From positions 3,748,204-3,812,203 of the forward strand of contig OY829328.1 of the NCBI GenBank assembly GCA_963691655.1: DNA of 64,000 nucleotides, given 5' to 3'. Shown piece after piece: positions 1-11,432 of this stretch. The DNA comes from Toxonevra muliebris (Eukaryota > Arthropoda > Insecta > Diptera > Pallopteridae). Position numbers and translations under genes: made by a program. How positions within the stretch are numbered: the stretch's first letter is position 1; the number at the start of each line of letters is the position of its first letter. A model generated the notes under the pieces. The model searched no databases and had not been told where the DNA came from. It saw only the letters and a program-made list of their open reading frames with translations.

Positions 1-636
1 CTGTATTGAAATAATCTCACAGACGAATATATTTTGAAAATGAAAGAGTACATTCAGCTTTACTACTCATGCCTCATTGTGAAGAATGCCCGGTACTATA
101 TTTACTAAAATAAAGTCCACCAACATAAAACCATATAGAGAGTTTAGAAATTCGGTACTTAATGAAGACACTAATCAACTAAAATGTAGTTCACCACAGT
201 ACCTAAAATGCCCTTATCCGAAACCTGGAACTATCTAAATCGAAAGTGGAAATTTCCTAAATAATTTTTAATGACGTCAATCCTATTGTTGTTTATGAAA
301 ATGACATTTAAGGTTTAATGACTGAAATGAGTGTATAATATTACGCTGATAAATAGCGTATATTTATTAACCCATAAAAAAATGAAAGTGATATGAAAGA
401 AAATTATTAATCCTTCAGATTAATTTTGGGAAGAATAAAATATTAAGTTCATAAATGGCGCATTCGTTTTGATTTAAAATAATTTACTTTTCTCATAGGT
501 GTGAGAAACAGGATATATAAAGTAGATATGCTTTTTATCCAAATGGGTCTGGCAATCATATTTTGCATGCAAGCCAAAGTAACTAGTTGAATTTAGTATT
601 CTTCTTCAACCGTTTATTCCATCAAACAAAGGAATT

Positions 637-882
637 TTACCTCCTCTGTATATAAAATTGGAAGTTAAATGCTAATTTAAATACCAATGGATGGTCGATA
701 AGGATTAGGAAATATGGGTCTACCTTTAGGCCGTCTCCCAAGTATTCGCCCAGCGCACAGCTACCACAACTAATAGACCTAGCTGGATTTAATTCATCAA
801 AGGCTAAAATGCCAACATTAGTCTTTGATTGCATTTGATCGTATTGGATACTTGTGACACAGTGAGCACCCGTAATATGCAA
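637..882 (-). other. Weak serine-protease-like fragment, probably not a gene
   Basis: An open stretch of about 80 codons on the minus strand begins with a motif ITGAHC, close to the [LIVM]-[ST]-A-[STAG]-H-C active-site histidine signature of trypsin-like proteases, followed 14 residues later by VGILAFDELN, which is where such proteases often carry V-x-x-G. There is no ATG at its head, an in-frame TGA lies a few codons upstream, and no Asp or Ser catalytic motif follows. It is either a decayed protease exon or chance; the third signature residue is Gly instead of Ala. Confidence 0.2.
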
Positions 883-1204
883 ACATCAGTAAAACTATAG
901 CAAATCATTTCATTTTTCTTTCCGTGAAGACTTTTTTGTTAGACTGATGTAAAAGAACTGCTGAAATCTTGAATAGATTTAGCTTTTAATCACAACTAAA
1001 AAACAGACTTTATATTTCTTAGAGAACGTGAAAAAGTTCTAAAAGCTTTATTAAAACATTAGTAGAAATTTTTTAACATTACATACAAAAATGTAAACAA
1101 ATAAAATAGAATTTGTTGTACAGCTAGTCGCATAAGTGATCATACGATACAATTTTTCGATTTTTTTACGTACTAATTAAAATGTAAAAATTTGTTGGGA
1201 ACGT

Positions 1205-1238
1205 TCACATATACGTAACGCTCACATATACGTAACGC
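1205..1238. repeat. 17-bp tandem duplication
   Basis: Two copies of a unit containing CACATATACGTAACG lie side by side, followed by a run of G. A related palindromic motif GTTACGTAAC occurs near 1312-1322. This may be the eroded end of a small repeat element; no clear partner end was found. Confidence 0.5.
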
Positions 1239-1366
1239 GCGAGGGGGGGTCTGACAATTTGCTATGAAGAATTATGTGCGGGATGAGGAGGGGGGGGGGA
1301 TCATCAACTGCGTTACGTAACGTCTATTTTATACTATCAAATACAGATTAGTCGGTAAGGCACCAG

Positions 1367-1658
1367 CAGTGTGGCCAACTTAGCGCTTTTCCCACCGATT
1401 TCAGTGCTTTTTGAAAATTAAAACGCGGAAAAAAGTGATATAGCGCTCTGCACGTTTTTTCAATTTAAAATATCTTTGAAAAATCGAAGAAATTTTCATT
1501 GACTAGAAGTATCAGATGTGTGCCTGTATTAGTGAAAAAGTTTAAATGAATTGAGTTTTCTCGCAATTTTATAAGGAAAACAATTTAATTTTTTTAAGAA
1601 AATACGCATTTTATTCTTCATTTGAGCGGATTTTGAAAAACAGAAGTTGGCCACACTG
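1367..1658. mobile_element. hAT-like MITE, 292 bp
   Basis: The element is bounded by perfect 15-bp terminal inverted repeats CAGTGTGGCCAACTT (1367-1381 and, reversed, 1644-1658). The flanking octamers GGCACCAG and GACTCCAG match at 6 of 8 positions, which fits a decayed 8-bp target duplication of the hAT superfamily. No coding capacity was seen, so it would be non-autonomous. Confidence 0.65.
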
Positions 1659-2990
1659 GACTCCAGTAACTGGGGCAATTTTTTTTTTTGCTCAAGAAAT
1701 CTCTTTATGAAAAAACAAATATCAAAGGAGAACGAAACTACACATTGGTGTTTGTTTTGTTATTTGTGTATGCAGATAATTCGTTAGATAGTTCTGAGAA
1801 ATGCCGTTGCTCAAGTCTTCTCTCTCTCTCATTGGTTATTTACTCCCGCTTAAGCAATGATTTTTACAACGATGAATGAAATGCTTTGTTCAATAAGCAA
1901 ATTTTAAAAAACTTCCGACGCTAATATTTTGGAATTGGCTAAACCGATTTTAAATCTGATAATTTACGCTAACCTACTCGTCAAGCTCTTCAAATTGATA
2001 TACATATAATATGATAGTGTAGCACTTCTGGATTTTCTGGAATAAAATTGTAGTTACACTAATAAATGTATAGATGACTTCAAAAATTCACTACTTTATA
2101 AAACTAATTTTCTCCCGCTGAATTCGAAAATTATGGCTAAAATTTTTTTAAAGATCGCTTTGTGAGATATTGTAATTCTTTCATTTTTTCAACTTTTTTA
2201 TAATTTAAAAATGATATCTCGGGCTAGAAATGTCCGGTTGTTCTTGAAACTAAATGAAAGGTATTGTGATAGGAAACATGTAGTTATAATCGGACTTTTA
2301 ATTAATTAACTGATTCAAAAGAAATAGGTTAAATTAAAAAAAAAACAAATTTCATAAATAAAAATTTGACGATGACGACAGGAGCCGAAAAATTTAAGCC
2401 TAACTTTTTGTACCTAAGCCCATGAAAAAATATTTGAATCGATTTCTAAAGCAACCCTAATCGTTTATGAACTTAGAAGAGGGTTCGAGCGCTTTGTTAG
2501 GAATGCAAATTATTGAAAATTATCTTATTTTGAGGTCAGGATCGTTCGTTCACTAACGATTGCTGCTCGGTAAAAATTAGTGAAAGAAATGCCATACTTA
2601 GAAACTCTCGGTAAGACCTTCTGCAGAACCTTTTCTCAGTACACGTCGCTAAATCTAATTACTTAATTTTTTCCTAAGAATTATAAAAACAGTAGTATTT
2701 TTTTCCTCCTTGGATTACTAAGCATATTTTCAAAATTTTAATGATAAGCATGTCATAATTTGGGGAGCACAACCCTCTTCCTCCTCAGCGGCGTGTATTT
2801 TATCTTGTTTTTTTTTTTTTTTGAGCTTGTAATTAAGAAATAAAATATGAAACTGGTATTTCACGAAAAACCCAAAATTTGTTATTTGTGTTTTAAAGTT
2901 CTTCATTAACTATTCGAATTTTTGTTATTTTTATTTTGTTTTGTTTCACTTTTTTTGCGATATCTTCATCTAGCACTGATGAAATCCGAC

Positions 2991-3028
2991 TATAAAACTT
3001 TACTTGCACTCACTTTAAACTTTCAGTA
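2991..3028 (+). promoter_or_regulatory. TATA/initiator promoter of the 3096 gene
   Basis: TATAAAA at 2991-2997 is followed by TCAGTA at 3023-3028. The A of the initiator is 34 nt after the first T of the TATA box, and the start codon lies about 70 nt further on. Confidence 0.6.
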
Positions 3029-3095
3029 TTAATTAGTAAATTGTCTTACAAACAAAGAATTTGGAAAATAAATCGCAAGCCTAAACTTGTCAGGA

Positions 3096-3437
3096 ATGAG
3101 GAACTTCAGTGATTTCGTTATATTTGCATTAATTGCTATTTCAATGATAATGATAACTTCAACTGATGCCGGAGTAGTGGTTGTACCAGTTTATGCATCA
3201 GTCGGTGACTATCCACCACAGGATTACTTAAATTTTGAAGCGCCAGTAGCAGCACTTCATCGTGGAAAACGTCAAGTATATCGAACCAGTTATTCATTTC
3301 CGGGAGGTCACGTTTCGGCCAGTGCTTCTAGCAGTCCTCCTGGATACGGTTATGCTGGTTATACAACAAATATAGGAGGAGGAGGCGGAGGGTTTGATAG
3401 CTTCGGCTATGGTGATGATGATGGATTTTTTTATTAA
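3096..3437 (+). CDS. Secreted Gly/Ser/Tyr-rich preproprotein (113 aa)
   Basis: Single exon, starting at the ATG at 3096; an upstream in-frame extension starts only with TTG and is not used. Residues 1 to about 25 form a hydrophobic signal peptide ending near TSTDA. A pro-segment rich in Val, Pro and Tyr runs to a furin-type RGKR at 56-59. The predicted mature part (60-113) starts QVYRTSYSF, carries a SASASSS box at 74-80, then a Gly-6 run and an acidic DDD before the final FFY. An AATAAA lies at 3539-3544. The SASASS box is shared with the genes at 22956 and 28399. It is probably an extracellular structural or antimicrobial protein; function is not proven by sequence. Unlike several relatives, the mature part is not strongly cationic, which favours a matrix role. 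Confidence 0.85.
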   Translation: MRNFSDFVIFALIAISMIMITSTDAGVVVVPVYASVGDYPPQDYLNFEAPVAALHRGKRQVYRTSYSFPGGHVSASASSSPPGYGYAGYTTNIGGGGGGFDSFGYGDDDGFFY

Positions 3438-3544
3438 GTCTAATCGTATTTATGCGTATATGAATATGAATGTAATTAATTATATTACAAAGACAAATAT
3501 GTACCTATAAGGATAATTTTAATTTTTTTATATGAACAAATAAA

Positions 3545-5720
3545 GAATAAGGAAATTTTGGAATACTTCAATCGAAGTTTAAAAAATGTTATTAATTTAT
3601 TTATTTTATTGTAAAAGTGCTACTAGTTTTTTTGTTTGTCTTCCATAAATGTATTTTAAAATTAATTAAGAGCTATAAAACATTGTTTGTTCTACTAACC
3701 AGTCATCAACCACTAATGTTTTTCAGTTGATTTGAAAGCCAAACACTCGATCGAACACTTTTAAAAGTTTTTTACAACTCTTCCAAAAATAAATTTTAAA
3801 CCAAACCAAGCATAAATTATCAAGGTGTGTTAACAAAATAAAACGTTCTAACTGCAGTAGCAGGCAAGCAGGATTCCTCGGACAAATGTTGTCCGTTGCT
3901 TGCATTTGTTAAGTTGTATTTGTGACGTCACTTTTGAGTTTTATATGAAAAATTGTATAAAGATTAAGGAAAGCAAAAATGTCCCCTGGAGATATTCTAG
4001 ATAATTTGAATAAAACTAATTTAATGTTTTATAAAAGAACTAATCAACATTTTTTTAATTTCTGAGATGAAGTTAGTTTATGCGATTGAAGTTAGTTTTA
4101 TGACAAAACTTAAAAACTCGACAGATTGATAAGTAAATATATATACGTCCAAGGCACTGTTTAGAGGGGGAGAGGGAGTTTTGGAGGTTCTAACTTGAAA
4201 TTTAATGATGTAGTGGGAAAATAGAGAGGCATGTGGTTGTCTTAAAAAATCTCTGTAATATTATTAATGATAGTGCAGAACTTTGTCTTGGTAAGAATAT
4301 ACTTTCGATTTTAATATGAAATCTCATAATCCCCTCCATCTGCAGGTAGAAAAATTCCAAATAATGTTGCCAAAAAATTGTGCACTTTATTTTTTTATGA
4401 ATGAGCCCAAATTTACAATAATTCGGTAATTCTTTCTTTTTTTTATTAATTTTAAAACTTTTTACACTCAGTCCAAGCACAATAATTTCCAATAAAAAGT
4501 TATTAACTTAACATATGTAAGAAACCGTGGAAGCAGAATTTCTCTTTCAAAATCCGAATTGTGTCGCAAAGTATTTTTGAAGGACGTTTACAAAAAATTG
4601 ATTCTTTTTGGAGTTCAGGTTCAGGTTTTTTTTATCGAGTTTTCACCGCAAAACTCGAGAATACATCATCTTAAATTAAGAAAGGAAAACATTTCGTCAG
4701 GTAATTAATGAATCTGGCGGGTGATTCAAACGATTTCGAAATTTTTTTTTTTTACACAATCCCGACTGTTGAAACTTAAAAACGCAATTTTTGTCAGATA
4801 AATTGGAATTGATAAATTTTGGAGGCAATCTTAAAATGTAATTCTTTAATTAAAAAGGCTTTTTTTCATATCTTAGTCGCGGTCTTTGATGCGGTCCATC
4901 AAATGCATCATCGTGTTTAAACATCAGTTTCATAAAAATTAATTATGAATATTTCCTTCCCATGATAACCTCCGAAAATAATTCTGGCTACGATCTTGTC
5001 TTAACTGTATCATCAAAGATTGTACGTCTTTTGATTTTTTTAAAGCTAATTATTATGGAAGTGAGAGTTATTATTCACCGGCGAACCACCAATCCTGTAT
5101 ATTTTTTATGTTAGTCAAAATTATTGTACTTCACAACGGGTCAAACTATGTGCGTGGAATTTAGTTTAATTTTTTCCCGTATATCTTTTTATACCATGTC
5201 TGGTTAAGATTTTTGACTCATTTTAAAACTCAACCTCCATAAAAAAATGCCTGTGCAAAGTTTGGTTGAGTTAGTTTAAGTTTTGTACGAAGTATTCCAC
5301 CGTCATCATCATCACTCTGCGAAAATAACTCTTCCGAAACGAATTATAACATTGTTGAATATAACAGTTGAGCATTTAAATAGAATATATTGCACACTTA
5401 TTTAATCATTGCATACAAATTTAATTTCTTTTTATAAAATCTCACTTAACTGGTTTCAGATCTAGACTTTAATACACTTAAACCGCAGCAACACACTGAA
5501 AAGTTCGCACAATCTCAAACAATACCTTTTGAAACAACGCTACGTTTGCATTATTTCTATTGAAGCCTGCTAGTATGCAAAACCAATTCACAAAACTTAA
5601 AACTTCTATCAACAATAAATATGTAAATGCCTTAGCTTTGGCTAAAAAAGAGAACATAAATCAAATGAAATCAATAGTAACTTGCAATCCACAAAAACCA
5701 AAAATCAAAACGTATTAGTG
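3545..5720. other. Intergenic AT-rich DNA
   Basis: No coding region, RNA gene or bounded repeat was recognised between the two genes. Open frames in this stretch are short, lack signal peptides, and have the composition of random AT-rich DNA. Confidence 0.5.
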
Positions 5721-5760
5721 TTTATTACTAAATATTAATCACACTGTAAATTTTTAAACC

Positions 5761-6273
5761 TTAACCATAATATCCACCATAATGATGATAATGGGGACGA
5801 CGATAATAGCCACCACCATAGCCACCATAACCATAGCCTCCATAACCGTATGGACGATGGCCATAGCCACCATAACCGCCATATGGACGATAACCATAAC
5901 CATAGCTTGGGCGGTAACCATAACCGCCATAAGGACGTCGATATCCATAACCGCCGTAACCACCATAGCCACCAAAACCGAATCCAATTAAACGAGCATT
6001 TCGATTTGCCACATTTTCGTGTGCTTCACCGGTATCGGCTGCCACTTCGGTGAGAGTGATTGGCGTTAGATCGTCAACCGGCGATGCCTGTGGATTATCA
6101 ATTGATGATGCCGGTGTTTCTTCAACTGACGATAATGCCGGTACTTCATCAAGCGACGCGGATAATGGTACCTCATCAAGTACTGACAACGAAGCATCAC
6201 TTTTTTTGAAACTTTCAGTGTTGACCGCAGACGCGCCAATGGCAAAAATTGTTAAAAGAATCACGAAACGCAT
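5761..6273 (-). CDS. Secreted GYGG/YRP-rich preproprotein (170 aa)
   Basis: Single exon with ATG at 6273 and TAA at 5761. Residues 1-16 are a signal peptide (MRFVILLTIFAIGASA). The pro-segment (17-90) is long, acidic and Ser/Pro-rich, with an internal repeat of LDEVP at 32-36 and 41-45. A furin-type RNAR lies at 91-94. The mature part (95-170) begins LIGFGFGG and consists of GGYG, GYGYRRPYGG and GYRPYGG units with a His-rich tail (PHYHHYGG). It is Tyr/Gly-rich and moderately basic. The segment before the cut (GEAHENVANRNAR) resembles GHENTAERKRR of the 57457 gene. A polyadenylation signal lies at 5721-5726 on the complement. Candidate roles are cuticle or glue protein, or a His/Gly-rich antimicrobial peptide. 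Opposite-strand open frames here are shadows of the GGY periodicity. Confidence 0.9.
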   Translation of the reverse strand: MRFVILLTIFAIGASAVNTESFKKSDASLSVLDEVPLSASLDEVPALSSVEETPASSIDNPQASPVDDLTPITLTEVAADTGEAHENVANRNARLIGFGFGGYGGYGGYGYRRPYGGYGYRPSYGYGYRPYGGYGGYGHRPYGYGGYGYGGYGGGYYRRPHYHHYGGYYG

Positions 6274-6339
6274 AATTGGTTTATTTGTTTAAATTGGGTT
6301 TCGTGCTGCTGTATTGTCACTTTGAATTTAAAATTTCCA

Positions 6340-6378
6340 CTGTATTTCATTTTAAGGACTGTATGCGGCTTTTATATA
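6340..6378 (-). promoter_or_regulatory. TATA promoter of the 5761-6273 gene
   Basis: TATATAAAA on the minus strand covers 6370-6378, and an ACAGTG initiator-like site has its A at 6341, 35-37 nt downstream. The start codon is a further 68 nt on. Confidence 0.5.
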
Positions 6379-6911
6379 CGAGCGAGTATAAGCTTTGGTA
6401 GCAGAACATGAGGGAAGCTCATAAAAATTTTTTTTTGAGAATCCCATTAAAAATTAAAAAGTACAAGACAATCGGCGCTGTAAAGTCACTTTTATTTTTT
6501 ATTATTTTTGTTCATTTAATTTATATTTTATTTACATACTTAAACAAGAAAATAAAAACGAAAATATGTACATACCATAATGTTATTATTATTCTACGTG
6601 CACTCTACAGTTGAAATGCAAATATGTAGACTCATTTCGTGATGGCATTACATTAAGAATTATGCTTCTACCCAGCAAACAATATTCTGAAGACTGATAA
6701 TTCTGACTCTCAAAAACTCCTTAAGGGTCAACGTCAAATTATCTCTATTTGCTTGCGAGCAGTGCAAAATTATATTTGGACTTCAGTACTATTTGCTGCA
6801 GTAAAGCGGTGGTGATCTACAGAAGAATATTCAATTTTCACAATTCTTTAATTCAACAATAAATAAATTGTTTAGATAAATAAAAAATCTACAATTAATT
6901 ATAAATGATTT

Positions 6912-7179
6912 TTAACCCTTGAAGGACATTCTTCGTCGAATCGACGACGCATGTTTACGTTTTACAATTCTTCTTTCTAAGTAAGTGTTGGTAAACATTT
7001 AATTTATAAATAGATGTTATAAAAAAATGTCCATTATTGTTCTTCTATACCTATTGTAAATTAACCAAATAATGGGAAATAATCAACTTTTTAAGTTATA
7101 GGTGTATACTTAGATCATGTGTATGAACTCTCTGAATAATGCCGTCGTCGTTTCGACGAAGCATGTCCTTTACGTTTAA
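6912..7179. mobile_element. piggyBac-like MITE, 268 bp including TTAA flanks
   Basis: Inverted ends beginning TTAA, then AAGGACAT[TG]CTTCGTCGAA, continue for about 28 bp with two mismatches (arms near 6921-6948 and 7143-7170). TTAA occurs at both outer borders, the target site of piggyBac transposases. There is no open frame inside. The palindromic TCGTCGAATCGACGA in the arm is unusual for an AT-rich region. Confidence 0.55.
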
Positions 7180-7199
7180 AAAATATGCATGCACTTCCA

Positions 7200-7560
7200 A
7201 AGTTAAATATTTAGCAGCCCTGACTCTTATTTGACTCTTTTAAACTCTTTCTTTTTAACTTCTTTATTCCTCTTTTTCGACTCTCAAAATCTTTCTTTTG
7301 ACTCTTTTAACATTATTTTTTGATTATTTTTTCCTTCTGTGTTACTCTTTTGACACTCTTTCTTTTATCTTTTTATCCTCTCTAATGACTAATATAACCT
7401 CACTTTGGTTTTGATTTTTTATGACTTCTGTTTGGAATTTTTTTTTGCTTCTAAGTATTTACCCTCTATTTGGGCTTTTCTCTCCGGTTTTACTGATTTC
7501 ATAATCTCTTAAACAGCAATACAAAAAGATTCTTTTGGGACTCATTTTTTGGGGGTCATT
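7200..7560. repeat. Pyrimidine-rich low-complexity tract
   Basis: The plus strand is strongly enriched for CT with irregular GACTCTTTT-like repeats over about 350 bp. No gene was seen in it. Confidence 0.55.
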
Positions 7561-7659
7561 TTTAGTCATATAATAATATAATAATTTCTCGCTGTGCACA
7601 TAAGAAAAACTCAACACAGCCGCCGCTCATGTTACTTCGTTGCTGTATGAACAATGACT

Positions 7660-7790
7660 TAGGGCCAGTTTTTCAGTGAGAGTTTAACTCAGTTCCTAGT
7701 TTAAATTCATCATCTAGTTTTTCAGTCAATTTTGATTGAAGTTTAAACTCAGTTTAAACGCCCAATATTGGACGTTTAAACTTCGTTTAA
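7660..7790. repeat. GTTTAAAC-rich palindromic segment
   Basis: Several degenerate copies of AGTTTAAACTCAGTTT occur here. A palindrome has 9-bp arms GTTTAAACG (7752-7760) and its complement (7773-7781) around CCAATATTGG. The stretch begins AGGGCCAGTTTTTCAGT, which looks like a DNA-transposon end, but no matching right end was found. Confidence 0.4.
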
Positions 7791-8779
7791 ATTGCCATAT
7801 CATTTTAACAGCTGCTTCTTTCAAATAAAATAAAAGTGTATGTGAATCTAAAAAAAGAAAAAAGATAAGAGTCATAAAAGAGTATTTTCGGACTCATATT
7901 GCTTACAAGGAAATTGCTGATATTTGCGAATATGCTCAGAGGGAGGATATCCACGCTATCCAATTAACTCAAAACTGCCTACATAATTTATGTATGTATT
8001 AAGTTCTTCTTATTAGAAAAATCACCAAGAAGATACTAAAACACCTACATGTTAATCAAAAACTCAATGTTCTGAAATTTTTTCAATATACAAACTCAAA
8101 AATATTCTAAGTATATATGTAGTTATACAAGTACAAAATTTTGCTGTAAAATTCATCATAATCGCGCGTCTCATCTAAAATCTGACATATAGCTATAGAT
8201 AAGTTTTTTGCCTTAAAGCTAAACTAAAATAGTTTAAGTCAACAAACAAAAAAATAAAGTTGAAAAATAGTGCAAAAACTGTTTTAGCTGTTTTTAAAAA
8301 TATTCGTTTTTACGCTTATTATTTTTCTCATTTCAGAGAAAGTTCCTATAGGATATCAATCTTTTGAAACGCTTTATATTTAGTATAGGGTACAATTGAA
8401 GTTCATTGAAACTAATATGCACATAGTAAATAATTGGTTAGGGGTTTTGTTAACTTCGAATGAAGTATTTTATATGCGTCATTTTGCGACGGAATTTTTT
8501 TTTAAATATTTTTTTGTTGCAAAAAAGAATCTTTAATTGTTTGTTCTTTACTCATTTGTATTATTACACTGAGAAAAAAGTTACAAAAATATTTATAGGC
8601 ATTTCATAAACCACAATCGCTTAAAGTAAAGCAATCATCATCAATGATAGCTATTAGTTTATTATTATTAACGTTCTTATGTTCCTCAGAAGAACTTATA
8701 TTTCTTTATTTGGCACAACATTCCATGAATGGCCTCAAACCGATCGTTCTGCATATATTTATATTATATTTGTATACGA

Positions 8780-8968
8780 ATTGGCTTACAATTTATGCCG
8801 AATCCGAACGGCGAAGTGAAAATCTCTTCTCAAGCAACTTTTACTCTTAGATGTTTGCCACTGCCAGCCATGTGGTGGCGCCATGCAGAGAAATGTTTAT
8901 TTTTGATCGCGCCGAGCAATGAACCCGGCCACCCTACGTAGCAGTTCAGCACACGATGACCACATAAT
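8780..8968 (-). mobile_element. tRNA-derived SINE copy, diverged
   Basis: Read on the minus strand, a tRNA-like head (with box-B-like GGGTTCATTGCTC) is followed by a body containing GCTGGCAGTGGCAAAC and then CGCCGTTCGGATTCGGC. The segment aligns by eye with 48886-49058, which shares GCCA(C/T)TGCCAGCC and CCCTACGTAGCAGT. It resembles a SINE common in tephritid genomes as I remember it. Confidence 0.6.
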
Positions 8969-9612
8969 CTTAACTTTGTAAATGCTGTGCAAATTCATTT
9001 AACTAGTTTTATTCGTAATTCTATTCATATGAGAAGCCACACAAATTGATATGAACAATAAAATAATTGATTACATTCCCCAATGATAGTTGTCTGTGCG
9101 TTGCTCTTGAAGCGTATATTGTCATTTAAATTGCTATCAAATACTCAATATTTAAGTACTCATAGTATCAATGTATAAAAGTAGATTTTGCTGCAAAACA
9201 CACTAAAAATCACTAAACATTAACAAAAATACGAACTCGATAAACGATCTCCTCTTGTATCCCACATTTTCGACAGTTCTTTGAACTATATGGTGCCACT
9301 GACATGTCCAACAAACTCTTGTCATTATGACTAATCCATGGTAGAATTATAAAAGGTGGCAGCAGCACTACAGCAAGTACAAGATTATAAAAAAAAAAAT
9401 TACAAAAACACACTGCTTTGTTGGTGAAAAGTATGCTAAAAGTCGGAATCAACTGACGTGAACACACGTATTTTGGTGCTCCCGTACTCTTGGAAGAAGA
9501 AGAGACAGTTCTGCTGCCAATGCCACTTGCTATAATTTTGCCATAGCATTTTCGTCTTTTGACATATTAAAATTCTCCATAGAGTCAAAAACATTTTCAT
9601 CAGTAACCGATA

Positions 9613-10313
9613 TTAAGGAGTTAGGTCCAGTTAAATGCGTGAAAAATTTAGTATTTTGAACAATTTTTTTTTGACAGTAATTATATTTATTTCCGAAAAC
9701 TGTTAATACAAAGGTATTACACTATGTTTTATCTTTACTTCACCAAAATTAAAAAAAAAAATTGATTGGTGACGAAGATTTCGCGTTTTTCTCGAAAGTA
9801 TATTTTCGGTGAGCAATCTTATTCAAAAACCACTCGATGGATTTAAATGAAATTTATACAGCTTATTGAAAATACAAAAAACTAGTCCTTAACGAAAGGA
9901 TTTATTTTTTTTAACTTCTATTTTTTTAACAATAAACTAGTTTTTTTTGTTGAAAATCCGCGAGTAAACTTTCAGAAGCCGCCATTCCGTGTATTTTCCA
10001 AAAAAAAAACCTCTCGTTAAGGACTAGATTAACTATTAAACTAATGGTTTATTTTTATTGGATTGATTTTATTTGAACCAGTGAAATGTTCTGATGATCA
10101 CCGCAAGGCACTTCTCTAGCCACAGGGTCCAACAAAGATGGTGATAGCTTCGTCAACAATTAATTTTTTTTTCTGAAATTTTGGTCAAGCAAAGATAAAT
10201 CAAAGCATAATAATTCTGTATTAATTGTTTTCGGAAATAAATGAAATTACAGTAAAAAAAAAAAATTTTAAATTCTAATTTTTTCATGCCTCTAACTGGA
10301 CCTAACCCCTTAA
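9613..10313. mobile_element. Foldback element, 701 bp, arms of about 340 bp
   Basis: Both ends read inward as TTAAGG(A/G)GTTAGGTCCAG. The similarity continues along most of the element: TTTATTTCCGAAAAC, TTTATCTTT(A/G)CTT(C/G)ACC, TTGACGAAG-like and CTAGTCCTTAACGA(A/G)AGG blocks recur in reverse order. A transcript could fold into one long imperfect hairpin. TTAA at both borders suggests piggyBac-type insertion. No open frame of note lies inside. Confidence 0.65.
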
Positions 10314-11290
10314 GCAACTATCAATTGGAACGTTCTCTTTAGATGGGTTCTATAAGCTTTTTGAGACTATACAAATTTTTTAATCTTATACTTTTTTATT
10401 TAATATTATGTCTATATTTAATGAATCTAATGCAATGGCAGAGTGTAATGAACGAATCAATTGTAAACATTTTGGAATTTTAAAGCAACACTAAAATGCG
10501 TTTTATTTATAAACAACGTTGTTATCCAATTAATTTGAATTTGTTATTCATCCCACTATGTGCCACTAAGATCAATGCTTTCAATTTCAACCACGGGAAG
10601 AATTTTACATATCTTTATCACAGGTTACAAAACTTCTAAAAAAACTTGTTTTGCAATAGTAAAAATAATTTTCTCTGTGTATATGTAAGATCAGAAATCT
10701 TACACTAGCAAAACTAAAAAACCGCATACATATATGCCATAAATAACTAAACAAAAAGCCAGTCTGAAGAATTTACGGCGTACAACGTAATGCGATGGGC
10801 TTGAAAAGACTATTCATTCAATTCAGATGACAATCAGATTTTATTACAAACAAAACTAGATAACAACGAAAGATTTTGAATGACAAAACTATGAGCTTCA
10901 TCTGAGTCAGATCATCATTGGCAGCGTAACGCAAATGTGAATTTCGTTTATCACGATTGTTCTATTGGCTACAATAATGCATGCTTCAGATGATATCAAT
11001 TGATTATTCAATGGTGGTAATTATACATAATAATCCGCTTAATTTCAATACACTTAAGTAGGTGATAATTACAATTTGTAGAAAACTAATTTACTCATAG
11101 ACATGAAACTTTGAAACTCCCATAACTTTAGCATGTTTAAGTTAAACGCACGCCAGACATGCGATTATATGCAGCTATCTTTATTGAAGTAATTAATATA
11201 AAGTGATTTAAAGTAATTTTCATGTACGTATATTTTATTGTTCACAAAATACCATTATGAATCATTTATTATTTTGTCTAACGCAAATGA
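10314..11290. other. Intergenic DNA
   Basis: Nothing recognisable was seen apart from AT-rich sequence leading to the 3' end of the minus-strand gene at 11433. Confidence 0.5.
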
Positions 11291-11432
11291 AAGTGTTTTA
11301 TTGACAGATGATCGTGAATTTTCTAGGATTCTATATTAATAAATAACAATAATAATTAAGCGCTACGTTAACAAAATGATCGTAAGATAAAGGAATACTA
11401 ATACTGTGCTGCCGTGGGTAACAATTCAGTTC

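Noticed and set aside
8644..8850. 68-codon ORF with a hydrophobic start
   Set aside because: Its second half runs into a SINE copy, and no promoter or family resemblance was seen.
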